From Aldrovandia affinis (taxonomy: Eukaryota > Chordata > Actinopteri > Notacanthiformes > Halosauridae), in assembly GCA_029706075.1 (NCBI GenBank), contig JAINUG010000018.1:558001-622000 (forward strand): 64,000 bases of DNA, read 5' to 3'. Below are positions 31,476 to 44,763 of this stretch, one piece after another. Position 1 is the stretch's first letter, and each line of letters opens with the position of its first letter. The notes beneath the pieces are model-generated. The model was given only the letters and a program-made list of their open reading frames with translations. It did not search any database and was not told where the DNA came from. The position numbers and the translations under genes were made by a program.

Positions 31476-33750
31476 TTGTACTTTCATTAGTGGCCAAACA
31501 GCCCTTAAAAAGACAAAGTGGGCTGGTGGTTTAAATATTGACAGCAACTTGTCTGGTCCAGGAGCAGAGTTCATGTTCTCCCTGATTAATGGTCTCTGAA
31601 TCTCTATCTTACAAATCTGTTTAAATATTGGCTACAAGAATTTCTAAGATGAAAAATTTGCTGTACAAGTCTCACCCTGTCTGCTGAGCTGATAAATACA
31701 TTGTATAATTTTATGTTGTATTTTTAGTTGCTCTGAATGGTGGTTGTCTGGATGATGCTACTTACCTAAACTAAACACTGATGGTGAACAGACAGGGCAA
31801 AAGGTTCAGATGGGAACGGTAGACAGAACTTCATTTTAACCCCAAAATATTTTAACAATTATAATTTATATAGCAGCTATCACACAGTAACCACAAAGTG
31901 TTTTACATAGCTGAGGTACAACAGCAGAAAAGGCAGTTTGTTACTCTACCTGGAGAAGAGAGAAGCAGGTTTTTTTAACCAGTACATTAACCAATTAAAA
32001 TGGTAAACACTATAACAAAAAAAGGTTACAAATCAGCTTAAAAAAAAAAAAAATTACAGCCTGGCCAGTACGAACCAGTATCAAGTAGATCATGATGAAG
32101 TCCATACAGTTAACATTTTCACATATACAATGCAAGTTCAGTATCTGTTTTCAAAATGATTCTATAATATTATCATGATTTCACTTCATAAATATTTATA
32201 TTAAGTGTACAATTGTTTAATACATACATAATTATGTAAATGCTCAGTAACTGCAGCATATTCATGAATGGATTTCTGCTTTGGAGTTGAGAAGTTAAAT
32301 GCAGTTTATTGTCTGTACACTAGATGGCGAATGAGTATAAAGAATGGACATCATGTGTGCTAAAACTTTGCAGGGGGGGTGGTTCATTTGGTGCCTGTAA
32401 GTATCCCCACCCCTCCCTCTTCAACATATTTTATTATTGTTATATTACATTTTCACAATAACCATTAAAACATTTACCATTTTCAGAATCCTTGAGCAGC
32501 ACCTGAGTGGCAGGCATAATTCTGTATCTGGTAGATGGATAAAAAAAGCATGGCATGCAGTTTTTTAATTGTGTTGCAATCATAGTTTGGGGGTAACTTC
32601 ACATAAATATTTCAAATATCAAAACATAATGGGGAGAAATCACACAGTGTTTGAATTAGGAACTAAAATGGCATTTGAGGACTGTGTCTGTCTTCAGTGT
32701 CTGGCTATTGTAGAGCATACACCGGTAAGTTTGTAATCATCAATGTCACGCTAAGCCTCGTTAATTAAGTACCTAATCATTTTAGTTTGAATGATCTGTG
32801 TTCAATCTTAATGAACCATTCTTTGGGATCTACCAATAGGGTGTTATAATAAGACTGGTTGGACTTTTGCAGTACATCTTCTTACTTTGTGGCCATGGCC
32901 ACCCTACGCCCTGGTTCTCCTAGGCAGTCCCTGTCTTGTGTGCATCAACGTGGGCTTACTGTCCACTCCAGAACCATCTCACGCCTAAACAGCTGAGGCA
33001 ACAGTGAAACAATCCTACAGGCCCAGGTGTTCACAGTGTCAAATTGACACTTATTTTACTTGGTAATTCAAATTGTGATTGTGAAAATCAATGTGTAAAA
33101 GATGAAGTGGTCCTGTGAAGGATAACAGAAAACTGAATGTTATTGGGTATCATTGTGAATCATAAAATGAGAGGGACCTTGTGGGGTACGGTTAGGAGAA
33201 ACTTGCATAGATTTGCATCTGACATTTTCACTTTCTCAGGCCATAATGCATGATAAATAATTTGTTAGCAGGGCATGCACTTGTTAATTGAACAATGAAG
33301 AGACAAGATGCTCAGGTTAACTCTTAATATTTCCATTATAGCAAAGAAGATGAGTAGATTTGCCCATTTTACTGAGACTTGTCAGATATTTATGTTGTAA
33401 GCTATCAGGATTCACCCTGAAGGAAGTAATTGTACATATAAAAGATCTTCGTCACTCAAATTAAAACCAATAACACAATCACAGATAATGACAAATTGGA
33501 ATACTCTACTTTCATTCAACAAGGTTGTCTGCTTAACCCCAAACTAAAAATCTATTATGATTTGGAGCATTCAATGTATGTGATCTTTAGCAGTGGTATG
33601 TTGTAAAAATACATTTTTCTTTCTTTAAACTTAAATCAAATTAAGTGTTGTGCAAGGAATTAAGATTTTTGGACTTTGATTAGCACCCTTTCTGAGAAGG
33701 GACATAAAAGTCATAATCAAATGGCATTCTAGTATGGCCCACCATGCCCT
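31476..33750. other. Intergenic, no gene seen
   Basis: AT-rich with A-runs. A CTCF-like word CACTAGATGGCG occurs at 32318-32329. Nothing else recognised. Confidence 0.5.
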
Positions 33751-33753
33751 GTA

Positions 33754-34914
33754 GGGGAGACCGGGGTTGGTTGGCACACTTTTCACACTCTGCCGTATTT
33801 CTCTGGCATATTTTATGTGAGGATATTCTAACTAGTAGCAAATGAAAGGTTAAGGTCTCAGCTATAAATACATATATTTCAATGTCAACAAATATTTTCT
33901 TCAATTACGTGATTCGTGATTAAAGTCATGTTGTGCACTTGTGCCAACCAGCCCCAACACGGGGTTGGTTGGCACACGCTTTGGGGTTGGTTGGCACAAT
34001 GTTAAAATGCTATCAGTACAAAGAATGAAGCAACAAATAGAAACAATTTGAACCAGAACCAGAAAATGTAAACATTCAATATAATATCTGCCCATTTTTT
34101 AACCAATTTTTTTTTATCAGTTCACTAATAATGTTTCATTAATTATGTATTTGGACTTTATAAAAAAGAAAAGAAAACACTGAATAATTTTGTAACAATT
34201 ATAAACTTAATAATTTAAAAGGTGCACCATGTAACATTAGCACAGCAGCACAACTATAACCACAAACTACAAAATTCTGAACAAATTCTACAAAGAGCCT
34301 CTTTTTAGTGTTAGCCTTTTGCTCCTCTAGATCTCTTTTGACTGGTTTGTCTGTCAGGATGGCGGTTTTCCTCCTGACAGCACCACCAACCTTCCTAGGC
34401 CCTGCCTTAGGGAAAGGCTGCAGCTCCTGTGGGGTGGGGAGACCTCTCCCAGTGCCAGCAGAGAGACCACTTGGTCCAGGCACACCATTGACACATGTGC
34501 CAACCAACCCCAAAGTCAGTGTGCCAACCAACCCCACTCTCATTAGGACACATCTCTGTGCTAATATGATGTCAGCTAGCTAGCATGACTCATCACAACC
34601 TTTCAAATCTCCTATCAAAATTTAGCTGATTCCTATCTCTATTAACTAAAAATAATATCATGTCAATATCTCTATCTAACACAGTTTTATAATATATTTA
34701 GTGGGGGGACCATTTTTTAATTTTGACCATACAAAATGTCAAAGTTGTGCTCACCTCAACACTTAGTGACCTTCAAATGTTTTTGACAGAATGAATGAGT
34801 GCAGGTAAAGAGGACAAACATTTTAATGTTACATTTTTGTGACATTGCCCCCTGGGGGGCTGGTGATGACCTGTGTGCCAACCAACCCCTGAGCCAACCA
34901 ACCCCGGTCTCCCC
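33754..34914 (-). mobile_element. pogo-like DNA transposon, internally deleted
   Basis: The ends GTAGGGGAGACCGGGGTTGG (33751) and CCAACCCCGGTCTCCCCTAC (to 34917) are inverted repeats that match over 24 bp, with TA just outside GGGGAGACC. GGTTGGTTGGCACA-type motifs recur at both ends and inside (33765, 33944 inverted, 33965, 33987, 34496 inverted, 34517 inverted, 34875 inverted). The minus-strand frame 34199-34543 includes RRKTAILTDKPVKRDLEEQK, which resembles the carboxyl tail of pogo/Tigger transposases. The catalytic domain is absent. Confidence 0.65.
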
Positions 34915-34917
34915 TAC

Positions 34918-37900
34918 TATGGTTTAAACAGTTTACTTTCACAATAGTTTACCAATGTATTCTTGATAATTTTGTGGAATGAGGGGAACGATGACGTCAA
35001 GCCGAATTTGATGAGCGGGCGAGGACATCCAATTAATTCAGTTTCGCTGCGAGCTAATTTACAATTCCGTGTTCAATTCAAAGTTGTTGAACACGCGGTT
35101 CAGGGGGACGGCGGAACTAATGAATAATTCTCCCCTTCTCCAGCGCGCGCGACTCCGCACATCATTACGGCACCGGAGGAAAGGAAATGTTCGGATAGGA
35201 AGTGTTTGATGTGAGGAACGCAGGTATTTTTCACCCCATATTAAACAGCGTCACTCAGGGTGTCTAATAGGTCCTGTGGGACAAGCACCCGCAATAAGGG
35301 AAAAGGTGGCTCGCAATGCAATAATAAAATAACAAAAACAGTGGCACCTTCCTCTCATTACGCTGGCTCAGTTTGTTTATTTGCCGGTTTGATGATAATT
35401 GTACTGCTTAAAATAATGTGTGGAAAAAAGAAGTGTGCACTTCCTACGGTTATTAGAAGTAGGTCTCACTTTCCATAAGCAAACAAAGAATTGGTTACGA
35501 GTGTAACATTGTTTAAACCATAAATGTCTTATTAGCAAGGCATTTATACAAGCGTGATGTAATTCCCGTTTTAGTGTATGTATACCGTTTGTTGAATAGC
35601 CTTATAGTTCACATCATATGCATGTATATATACTTGTATCTAAAGCCAAGTTCTGTGGTTGCACTAGTGTTCATTCCACTACATAAAGTAGTAGCGCAAA
35701 TAACCCGGTAGAATTTCTATACAAGAAAATAATATGATATAATGGACAGACAGGTAAAATACCTATGTTGATTTAGCTGTACTGTATGCTTTTTTTCTGA
35801 AAGTTGGGCGGTGACTCATTTTTATGCCATTGATTTGTTACACAGATATTCATCTACAATTCATTACAAGTTGGAGAGCATCTTACATTTGGCTTATGCT
35901 TTTGTGTAGACTGTATCTTATTATTTAGTAAATATATCATATCCTGGAGCAGGAAAGGGCTGTATTAATGGTAATATATTAGGCATGTATATGTAGGCTA
36001 TATAAGGAGATGCTTTTAAATAAATACATAGATTAATACATTAAACAGATTCCCTTTGTCTTAAACTGTAACATTTATTTATTGCATGTAAAAAAAACAT
36101 GAACATCCATTATTAATAACATCAGATTCTCAAGCAATAGATTTATTACAATGGCATGTAAACATTCATATATCCATATCTAACCATAATGTGAATGTGA
36201 AAAATAATATTGTTAATATGGTATAGTCTGAAATATGAGTATGGTTAAAGTTAATATCAGTTATTTTTTTCACTAGCCAGGGTTATGCTGGTTCAAATAT
36301 ATCTTTAGTCCACCAAAGACACAGGATTTATGATATTTCCCCAAAAACCTGTCCATAGCTTCTCTGTAAGATTTTTTTTTTTTTGTTGAAAACTGTAATA
36401 TTTTTCTGGAATGATGTGCCTGGACTGAAATATATTTTTATATTTCATTTGCAGTGACTGTCTAGGTGATAATTGTGTTTGAAAGTTATATATAGTTGTA
36501 AATCATATAGTTCAACACCTATTCTAAAGCAATGGAAATAAGTAATGAGCCTTCTCACTGGAGCTGGTTCCACTCCTTAATGAGTATATCCAAGTCCCAG
36601 ATATTCCATTTTTAATTTGCTATGATTGCACCCCAGAACATTATAATCCACATTTTTATAACCAGAGCATGTTTTTACATACATTTGCACAGTTATAGTG
36701 AATCTGTTGTCTAACAAATATATTGTAAATGCGCTGCCAGGGCTTTGTTGTCAAAGGCCCTTTCTCTTTTTAAATCAGAGGATTCCAAAACAAAAGCAGA
36801 CAACAAGCAAACATTCATCTTGGTCCGATTGGTATTTTCCGGCAGGGTGGAATTAGAAAGGAATTAAATTAAGTCCTCAATGCTGATTTGTCAGAGGGCT
36901 TCTGGGTCAAAACCAGACTGCCACTGTGAATACCACACAGGTTTAGGTATGGTTATTTTCACCAGTGATTTAATGTGCTTCTAATGTGTAATGTAGAAAA
37001 CAACAACATAAATGTCTTGGAAAAATCACAGTAGTTTACAGTATTTAACAACCAGCCTTCTCTGACCACATCATTGTCTGTGTTTTGAGGCAAATAATCG
37101 GAAACAACAGGAAAAAATGGCTCTATGTTCTGACTGGAATGCTATTCCATTTTAATACACTACGATGCCTTACAGCAGCTTAATGGTGTACATTAAGACT
37201 TCTATAACTCCATCCATGTCTGGAACATTCCCCTCCATTTCTGTCTCTTGATTTAGAGATGGCGGATCCTGCAGGGATAGAGGATCGAGGGAGCTCTGTG
37301 TATTGGAGAAATGCGTTGCATGGCCCGGAGCCTAACCGGTAATAAAGTCATTAATTCAGCTGATTAAGTTGGCCTTTGGGTTAAAGAAAAATCATATCCG
37401 TCTCCCTTTGAGATGCAACCGGGGAAGCGGAGAAGAGGGGAAAAGCGAGCTAATTAGCACCGAAAAGAGGGGGAAAGGAACGAGGAGGGGCTGGGGTTGG
37501 GGAGGGGGTTAGAGAGGCGGTTTGACTGAACTATTAATGAGACATGTTTGGGGTGAGGGAGTGACAAGCTCATCAAAACGCCTGCTTACCAGGCTAGACA
37601 TTCTCTCAAAGACTCGGCGAGCTACCTTTGTGCCTCGCGCTGCTACTTAATGATCTGAAACTAGGGAACGGGAGGAAAAGTAAGGGTGAAATGTCAATTT
37701 ACTCGCAGTTTAATGAGCTTGTTGTTAAAGGCAAAAAAGAAAGAAAAACGAGCGAGAGGAAAACAGGCATGCAGGTTTTTTTCTTCCATTTCTCTTTCAG
37801 TCACGACGCTCCTTGATATTGCAGTGCCATGAAAAGCCTCAGGGTTTTTTATTATCATTTTAATATTTTTAATAATTTAAAAAGAGGCTCTATATGGTTT

Positions 37901-40683
37901 GATGTGGGCTCATGAGTGAGATTGCCGTATGAGATTGGTCTTCGACGTGATAGTCAAAGAACACACGGCTCAAAGAGCAGAGAGAGAAAGCACATAAATG
38001 ATGAGAGGTTCCAATTCCCCTTGGCATTTGACCTTCACAGCTATGGAGCAGGCGTAAATTAAGGTGTCCTTGGACAGTGGGGTTTACCATACATTTTATA
38101 GGTACTTGACTGTAAGATAAAAACTGCTACCAACATTTGAATGTTGTGTATAGTTGTTTGTACAATTGTTTGTTTGTCCTGTTCATTATTCTTTAGATAA
38201 TGCTTCAACAAAAAGCTTATCTCTCTTCAAGCTGTAAGAATGTTAGGCAATAGCCAAAAATACTGTATAATGCATATTGAAAAAATACCATTTGAATAAA
38301 TTTAAAGGCAAAATATCCATTCTAAAATGCTGAAGTGTATTTGGATATAGATTGCAATTTCAAATTTGAAAACTAATAAATAAAATATAAACCTTTTTAA
38401 TGACAGTAGTGGGTTATGTCAATATGTCCATTTCAAAATGTCAAAACTGTATTAGTAATATATAAACATTTAAAATACTTCATTATATATATAAAATATA
38501 TTTAAATGTTAATTGTGAATTTATTGAGTAATATATAAATATTTAGTGATCAAAGATTAGAAATCAACTTCTGAAGTAATGGAAAATATGATAATATGCA
38601 TGTTTGTGTGTTCTCTGTGGGGTCTGTGTAAGGTATATAGTGCAAATGAAGCATTTCACAATTCTTGGGATAATAAGCAAGGCATATTCTATCCATCTGT
38701 TTTCTTTAATTGTGTCTTACTTTTATTTGGCAGAAATGATTGTCATCCCCCCTCCTCTTTACCACAGTCGGCTACAATATCCCCTACCCACTTTTCATTC
38801 AGACTTTTAATAATGATATAGGGAGACTTCTGTTGCAGGAATGATATTCTAGCTTTTAGAATTGTCCTTCACACTGCAGGCGATTTAAACTCAGTCCTCA
38901 TTTTGTGTGGACCCGTCCCCCCCATCCCCCCTCCATTGGACAGGGTGTTGAGGTTGGCTCTTGAAAGCTATCTGAAATTGTTGTATTTTATTAAAACTCA
39001 AGTTTTATGTCTTTACACTAAAGATTGTGTAGACTCTGCTCTCTGTATAGTATCTGTCATCTCCTTCTGTACGATTGGAATTGGGTAATTTCTTACAAAC
39101 AATTACCACTGAGGTTTAGGATACCAGTGCTGCCAAATTGAAAATTCGTGGATACGTTTTACATGAGAATGCATAATTATGTCTAGCTTCCATATTTTTA
39201 ATACAGTATATGTTATAAATGGCTATATTAATATGATATCATGTTTGCGCATTAAAGGGGAAAACAGTAATATCTCTTGGATATGAAGGTATGTCTTATC
39301 AGAAAATATGCGCTACAGTAATAAAAGACATATAACAATTAGGCCTACTTGAAAACTATGAAGAAGGGCGATACCTTGCAATTGTACCACATGTTAAACA
39401 CTAAAACGTCAGGTCTATAGTAACATTTCTATACATAACAAAGTCAGTAACATTACAAACATTTTGAAATCAACATGCCGTTCATCACTTGAATATCGCA
39501 TGAACATCATCCATTCATCACTTCCAGTTTAAAGCATCAGACATGGTGCTGTTCACGGACATGCACTGTCCATTGCTGTTGTGTGTTTAGTACGTTTACA
39601 GATTTGTGTCAAAATATAAATCATGGACAAAAAAGAGTATAAATACAAGGACTTTTGGCCAATCCTAACAGTCAAAACACGTTCTAGATATGCTGCTAGC
39701 AGTACATTTGAGCTTTGCGCAATAACAACCCACATGTGTATGATCAAATTAATAATGGCTTACCCGTGAAGCCTACTTTTACTGGGGCAGAAATAGAGCA
39801 GGACACGCGGGTTATGTAAAGGCCTGTCTGGTTTCTTCCTTTTGGACTGTGCCAGCATTCATATGCAGCTCACGAGGGTGGCAGCAACCTCAGCGTGACT
39901 TCAATTCCGGCTGCATTGTTTTCCATTGTGTAAATCTCGGAAGTGGAAGGCATGCCATGTATGCTCATGGCAGAAGTCAAGCTCTAATGCCGTGCTGGAT
40001 TAAACATTCATAATGTGTTGAATGCCAAAGAGACATTTAAATAATAATGATTTAAAACTCAGCCCAAAGAGTGACTGCAGTTATTTTTCGCCGTTGATTT
40101 TTTGAACACAGTTTTCTTTAGGAATTGTTGATCAGTCCCAGTGGTCCGTTACAGTGCAGCATGTTCATGTTAAATACTTGTTTCAAAAACCTATTACAGG
40201 ATGTGACACATTCTTTGAACACACTATTGAAGAGGCATTTGAACAACGTCAAAGTCTGAGGTATCGTGCCAATACCCTGGGAAGGCGGAAACTGAAGTTG
40301 AGTGACTTCCGGGATGGATCTCTGTTTCGAAACCATTCATTTTCAACGGGACGCACAGTTTCCTTCATCATATTGAAGAAAGCAACAATTAAAACATAAA
40401 AAAATGCTTGGGGGTTGTTCTTTGAATTATTTGGAGATAAGCAAACCCTGTTATTAAAGAATCAGGTGATCACTGTAAAAGTAATCCACATAAATTAATA
40501 TCGAAATACAACTCCCGTGAGAGTGCAATGTTTCATTTGACTGCTGGGGCCTGCAGTTGTGGTTTAATTTTGTATTTTTATGTTTATTGTCCAATTCCTG
40601 AATAAAAAGGTTTGCTTATCAGTCCATAATTCAAGGAATACATTTTTTTCCATCAAAGTTTGCATCTCATATAGGGCCTCCGA
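34918..40683. other. Gene desert with enhancer-like islands
   Basis: No gene. 34980-35220 (CpG-bearing, TTAATTCAG, GACGTCA), 36735-36960 and 37225-37830 (TTAATTCAGCTGATTAAGTT, GAGCTAATTAGC) stand out from the AT-rich background and look like conserved non-coding blocks. 37465-37525 is G-rich. Confidence 0.45.
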
Positions 40684-40935
40684 TATTGTAGTGGTCTAAC
40701 GCACTCATTTACGAGTGTGAGCTGCCTATCACGGTTGTGGTTTGAAACCAGACTGTGCTAGAGGCGGGGAGCCCCGATCGGGGGCGACGTTTGGCTGTCT
40801 GCCGCAGGGGGAGGGTGAGCCGGCATGAACTAGCTGAGAATTGTGTAAGGGTGTCTGAATTCCATTTCTGTCTCAAATTGGCCAGATAAAATCCAGAAAA
40901 AATCTGAAACAAAATATAAAAAATAAAACAAAAAT
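40684..40935 (+). repeat. tRNA-derived SINE family A, copy 6
   Basis: The best-preserved copy. The tRNA-like head GTAGTGGTCTAACGCACTC (40688) and box-B-like GGTTTGAAACC (40739) are followed by the body CTAGAGGCGGGGAGCCCCGA and TTTGGCTGTCTGCCGC. It ends in AAATTGGCCAGATAAAATCC and an A-rich tail. It defines the sense direction of the family. Confidence 0.75.
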
Positions 40936-41744
40936 TGTATCCCATTGGAAATTAATGGCTCCCTGTTTAATCCTTTAGTTTCAAAGTTTCAAATTATTGT
41001 TACCAGTGCTGTTGATAAAGAACCAGCTTGACTTTCCCAGTGTAATGACCCACCAAAATGAACTAAAAATTTTTAACTTTTGACAGCCTACATCAGCACA
41101 AAACAACAGACCCTAATCAGCTGATTAGAAATAATGAAGAAGACAGCTCCTCAACATTCAGCAATGTTCTCTCTGACAAATCTTTTCATGGACATTCTAT
41201 TTCACTTACAACCTGTTCAACAGTCAGTAAAAGACTAAAAAACTACATTGTCTCTATCTATCTAGCTTGCTAGCATTACCAAATAGTTAAGTTAGCTAAC
41301 ATTAGTTTGTTATAGCTAACTTTATTAAAGTTACTTTGTTAAAGTTAGCTAGATAGCCAAATTAGAACTTTGAATTTGTTACATAATTTGTTCGATAAAA
41401 ACAGCTGTGGTAGACTACTAGGTGCAATCACATATGTTAATGGAGTGTATCTAAAAGTTTCCTATCTATCAGAATTCATGTTATTAAGAAGCGTAAGGAG
41501 ACTCGGGAGTGCCACGGGAGTTTTAAGGCCATTTCTTGCATCTTTTATCACTTATAATTGTATTACCTTGTTTTACTGCCTTTATTTGTAATCAAGTGGG
41601 TGACCCTAAAAATGTTTCCCAATATAAAAATATGAGCTGTTGCTATAACCAAATACATCACAGATTGCAGGCATTTTCAATGTAAAATATCTGAGGAGAC
41701 TGTTGGGTCAGCTGGCAATAAAAATCTTGAAATATTTGCAACAG

Positions 41745-41935
41745 TCTTTTACTGACATTATGTTTCACCAAGATTCTATTTCACTGATATTCTGTTTCCC
41801 TGACAATCTGTTTCAGTGACAGCTTTTTCCACTCTGGCATTCGGTTTTACTGGCATTCTGTTTCGTGACATTATTTCACTGACAGTCTGTTTCAAAGATA
41901 GTCTTTTTCACTGACATCTGTTTCACTTGACATGG
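41745..41935 (+). repeat. Degenerate minisatellite
   Basis: Roughly nine imperfect units of about 20 bp on the theme TTTCACTGACATTCTG, with lengths varying between units. Confidence 0.65.
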
Positions 41936-43469
41936 CTTCAGGGGAATGTGTCTGAAAGCAAAGATGGCTAGCATGACCCTCTGTCCTCCATTCACAATGA
42001 GCTGCACCTCATTGATGGGGTCATGACTCCAAGGGTCCACAAACAACAAGATTGGGGGGGTAAAAGGTTTTGCATTGTGGTACAGACTCTAGTACATCTG
42101 GTCCTCCCATGTACCAAAAACACCACGTTGTCTGTTTATGAGGAGCAAGTAGGATGCTCAGAAGATAGAATCCTTTCTCTAATGAAAGACCACTTCTTGG
42201 CTCCATTAATATCTTTGGCTGCGTGAGTCAAACAAGCGTGCACTGTGAAGGCTGCCAAATCGGGGGGTGGAGGGAAAAGTGTTGATACGGCACATTATGG
42301 GATCAGGCCCCTCGCAGGTGCTGATCCTGGTAATGGGCCAGGAGTATCCGGGCCAGACGTTTGGCAGGGGCGTGTGGTCAGACGAGAAAGACGGTTTAAC
42401 ACGTTCCTTTCTTTCATGCTGTTTCAGAAAGAGGCTGGTCTGAAATCTGCCTTTTCAAGGCCCTTCAGGCCTATCGCAAAAGCTGGAAGGAGGTCCTCTG
42501 GCTAGACGCTTCAGTAGGGGCTGAAATGACGAAGGGCCATTTGTTGGGACTGAAATATGGCGTCTGTCTCCCCAAGTCCACGTTCCTTCTTCTGAGCAAG
42601 GAGAAAAGAAAGAAAATATTTCTGGACACAACAAGCTTACCGAGTTAAATAGTTTGGCAAGTTTGTATAGCCAAGAGTTCATGTCTTGGTTTCTATTTGA
42701 AAGAGTGCATGTGTGTGCATGTACATGCTTTTATGTGATTTTATAGGCTGATAAGCTTAACTGGACAAAAGTTCCTTTGATTTAAGTTAAGCAAAGCAAT
42801 GGTTACATTTGTAACCATTCAATTCGGTTTGTGTGTCTACACACTTAGGTTTTGTTTTGTACTTTCACAATGCATTTTATATTTCACCTTTATATTCAAG
42901 ATCATCCAATTAAAAATATTCTGTATTTTCAGTAACTTTAATATTAGGTGATAATGTTATCACAGCTGATGACTGTGTCCAATTGTAATTCCATGTATTA
43001 TTGCATTAATTATTTATCATTAACAAGACTCCTCTCACCATCTGAGGTCAATTGAATAGTCAATTGAATAATGACAAAGTTTATATGGAAGTTCACTGAA
43101 AACAAAACACTCCCTAAAGATGTACAATCTTTTCTTTTGATCTGAACCAATGGTGGGGTTCAGACTGGTGTAATGTGAAAAATAGGTGTTTGGGGCACCA
43201 GGATTGCTATAAGTACACAAATCTACCTGACCTAAGAATTATAATCATAAAATCCTCACCAAACAAGCGGGCCGCTGCTGGCTCAGGCCTTTGAAACACA
43301 GAGATGTGCAGTTAATAGGAAGCCTTTCCGATCATCCCAGAAGAATTCAATTACAGACCTGTTTGGGAGATAACCAAGATTAAACTGTATCTAACAAAAA
43401 CAATCAAAGCCTATCTGATTTTAAGGTTTAGCAGGGGGGACGTTTCTGTAATGCAAACGGAACTGAACG

Positions 43470-43471
<2 letters not shown>

Positions 43472-43505
<34 letters not shown>
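43472..43505 (+). repeat. (CT)n microsatellite
   Basis: About 17 uninterrupted CT units. Confidence 0.9.
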
Positions 43506-43513
<8 letters not shown>

Positions 43514-44763
43514 ACTCTGAATGTGGATTATGGCTACAGATTTAAAGGTGGCACACATTGAAATGCTTTTTTTCCCGCACACTCACAATAATGAAAATAT
43601 CACTGGAGCCCCTGCGGGTGATGATGACCTTTTGGAGAACGTCGCATTTTCGCCTCGCTTGCTTGCTCTTTTGTAAAATGCTCAGCCATATCCTTCTCCC
43701 TGGGGTGCCATGGCTGAGTGACTATGGTGTATTGAGTGCTTGTAGATCTATACTGAATGTAAATAATTTATTAGAGCGACTGAAGGGCGAAGAGGGAAAG
43801 CAGGTCCTGCCGGATAATTCAGGAAACTGACGATCCAGCCCGCTACAGTCAAAGCAAGTCTGGTGGAGTCAGGACTAAACCATGAATACGGAACAGAATA
43901 TACAACAATGTATGTTTGCAGTTGCACACCAAATTCCATTGATAAAATGTATATGCCATGTAGGCAAATGCGTATGTATTTCTTTATTTGTTAGGGACAT
44001 GAGGTTGCTATTGACATTGTTATGTGTAACTGTCGCGCAGTACTGAGTCTGACCCACATTCCAATGGGGGTCCGCACATCCTCTTAATCACCTTCTAGGT
44101 GCTGATTAGCTTCATATATTACTATCTTTATGCCACAGGTAGTCATAATTAAGTAATTGTGATTCCTATTGGATTTGCTGCACTTTGTGTTTACTGCTAT
44201 AGTGGTATTCACTCCTGCACTATTGCCTCTATTTGGCACTTATGTATTATACTTAAATAAAACACATGATGTAACATTATTTAAATTTTATTCTGAGATA
44301 AGGAATGAAATGGTAAGTTTAGTCGAATTTTCATATTGTTTCATGACAATATGAAATGAATATCTAATGATTGATTTAATCAATCACTAGATACAACATA
44401 TACTTTTCTAGATGTCAAATCACAAAGTTCCCAATTTGATAATGTTCTATTTTTATCTTCTCTGCAGCAATTTGGACAATCTGAGTGGAATGTGGGGTTT
44501 TAAAGCATGTGCACACAGTTGTCCTGGACGTATCAAGCGATTTACATCACAGTGACGATCAATAACAGACAGTGACAGTGTTCCATTAATTTATTTGCCC
44601 CACTGCCTCATTTTCCCATACTGCAATTCATGGTTTTTGCACTGTTGTGGGCAAGAGGAAAATAGATGCATTATGGGAGATTGTAGTTTCAGTAACAGGA
44701 AGTAGCAGAAAAAAGAAAAATGTTTGTTTTAGCTTGAATAATTCTTCTGCAAACAAATGTGTA

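Larger units (their letters stand above)
40936..44763. other. Intergenic, no gene seen
   Basis: Holds GCTAAC/GTTAGC-rich inverted sequence at 41260-41350, a degenerate minisatellite at 41745-41935 and a (CT)n run at 43472-43505. Open frames are short and unconvincing. Confidence 0.5.

Noticed and set aside
42245-42505. 86-aa plus-strand open frame
   Set aside because: No family resemblance; a chance frame in a locally GC-richer stretch.
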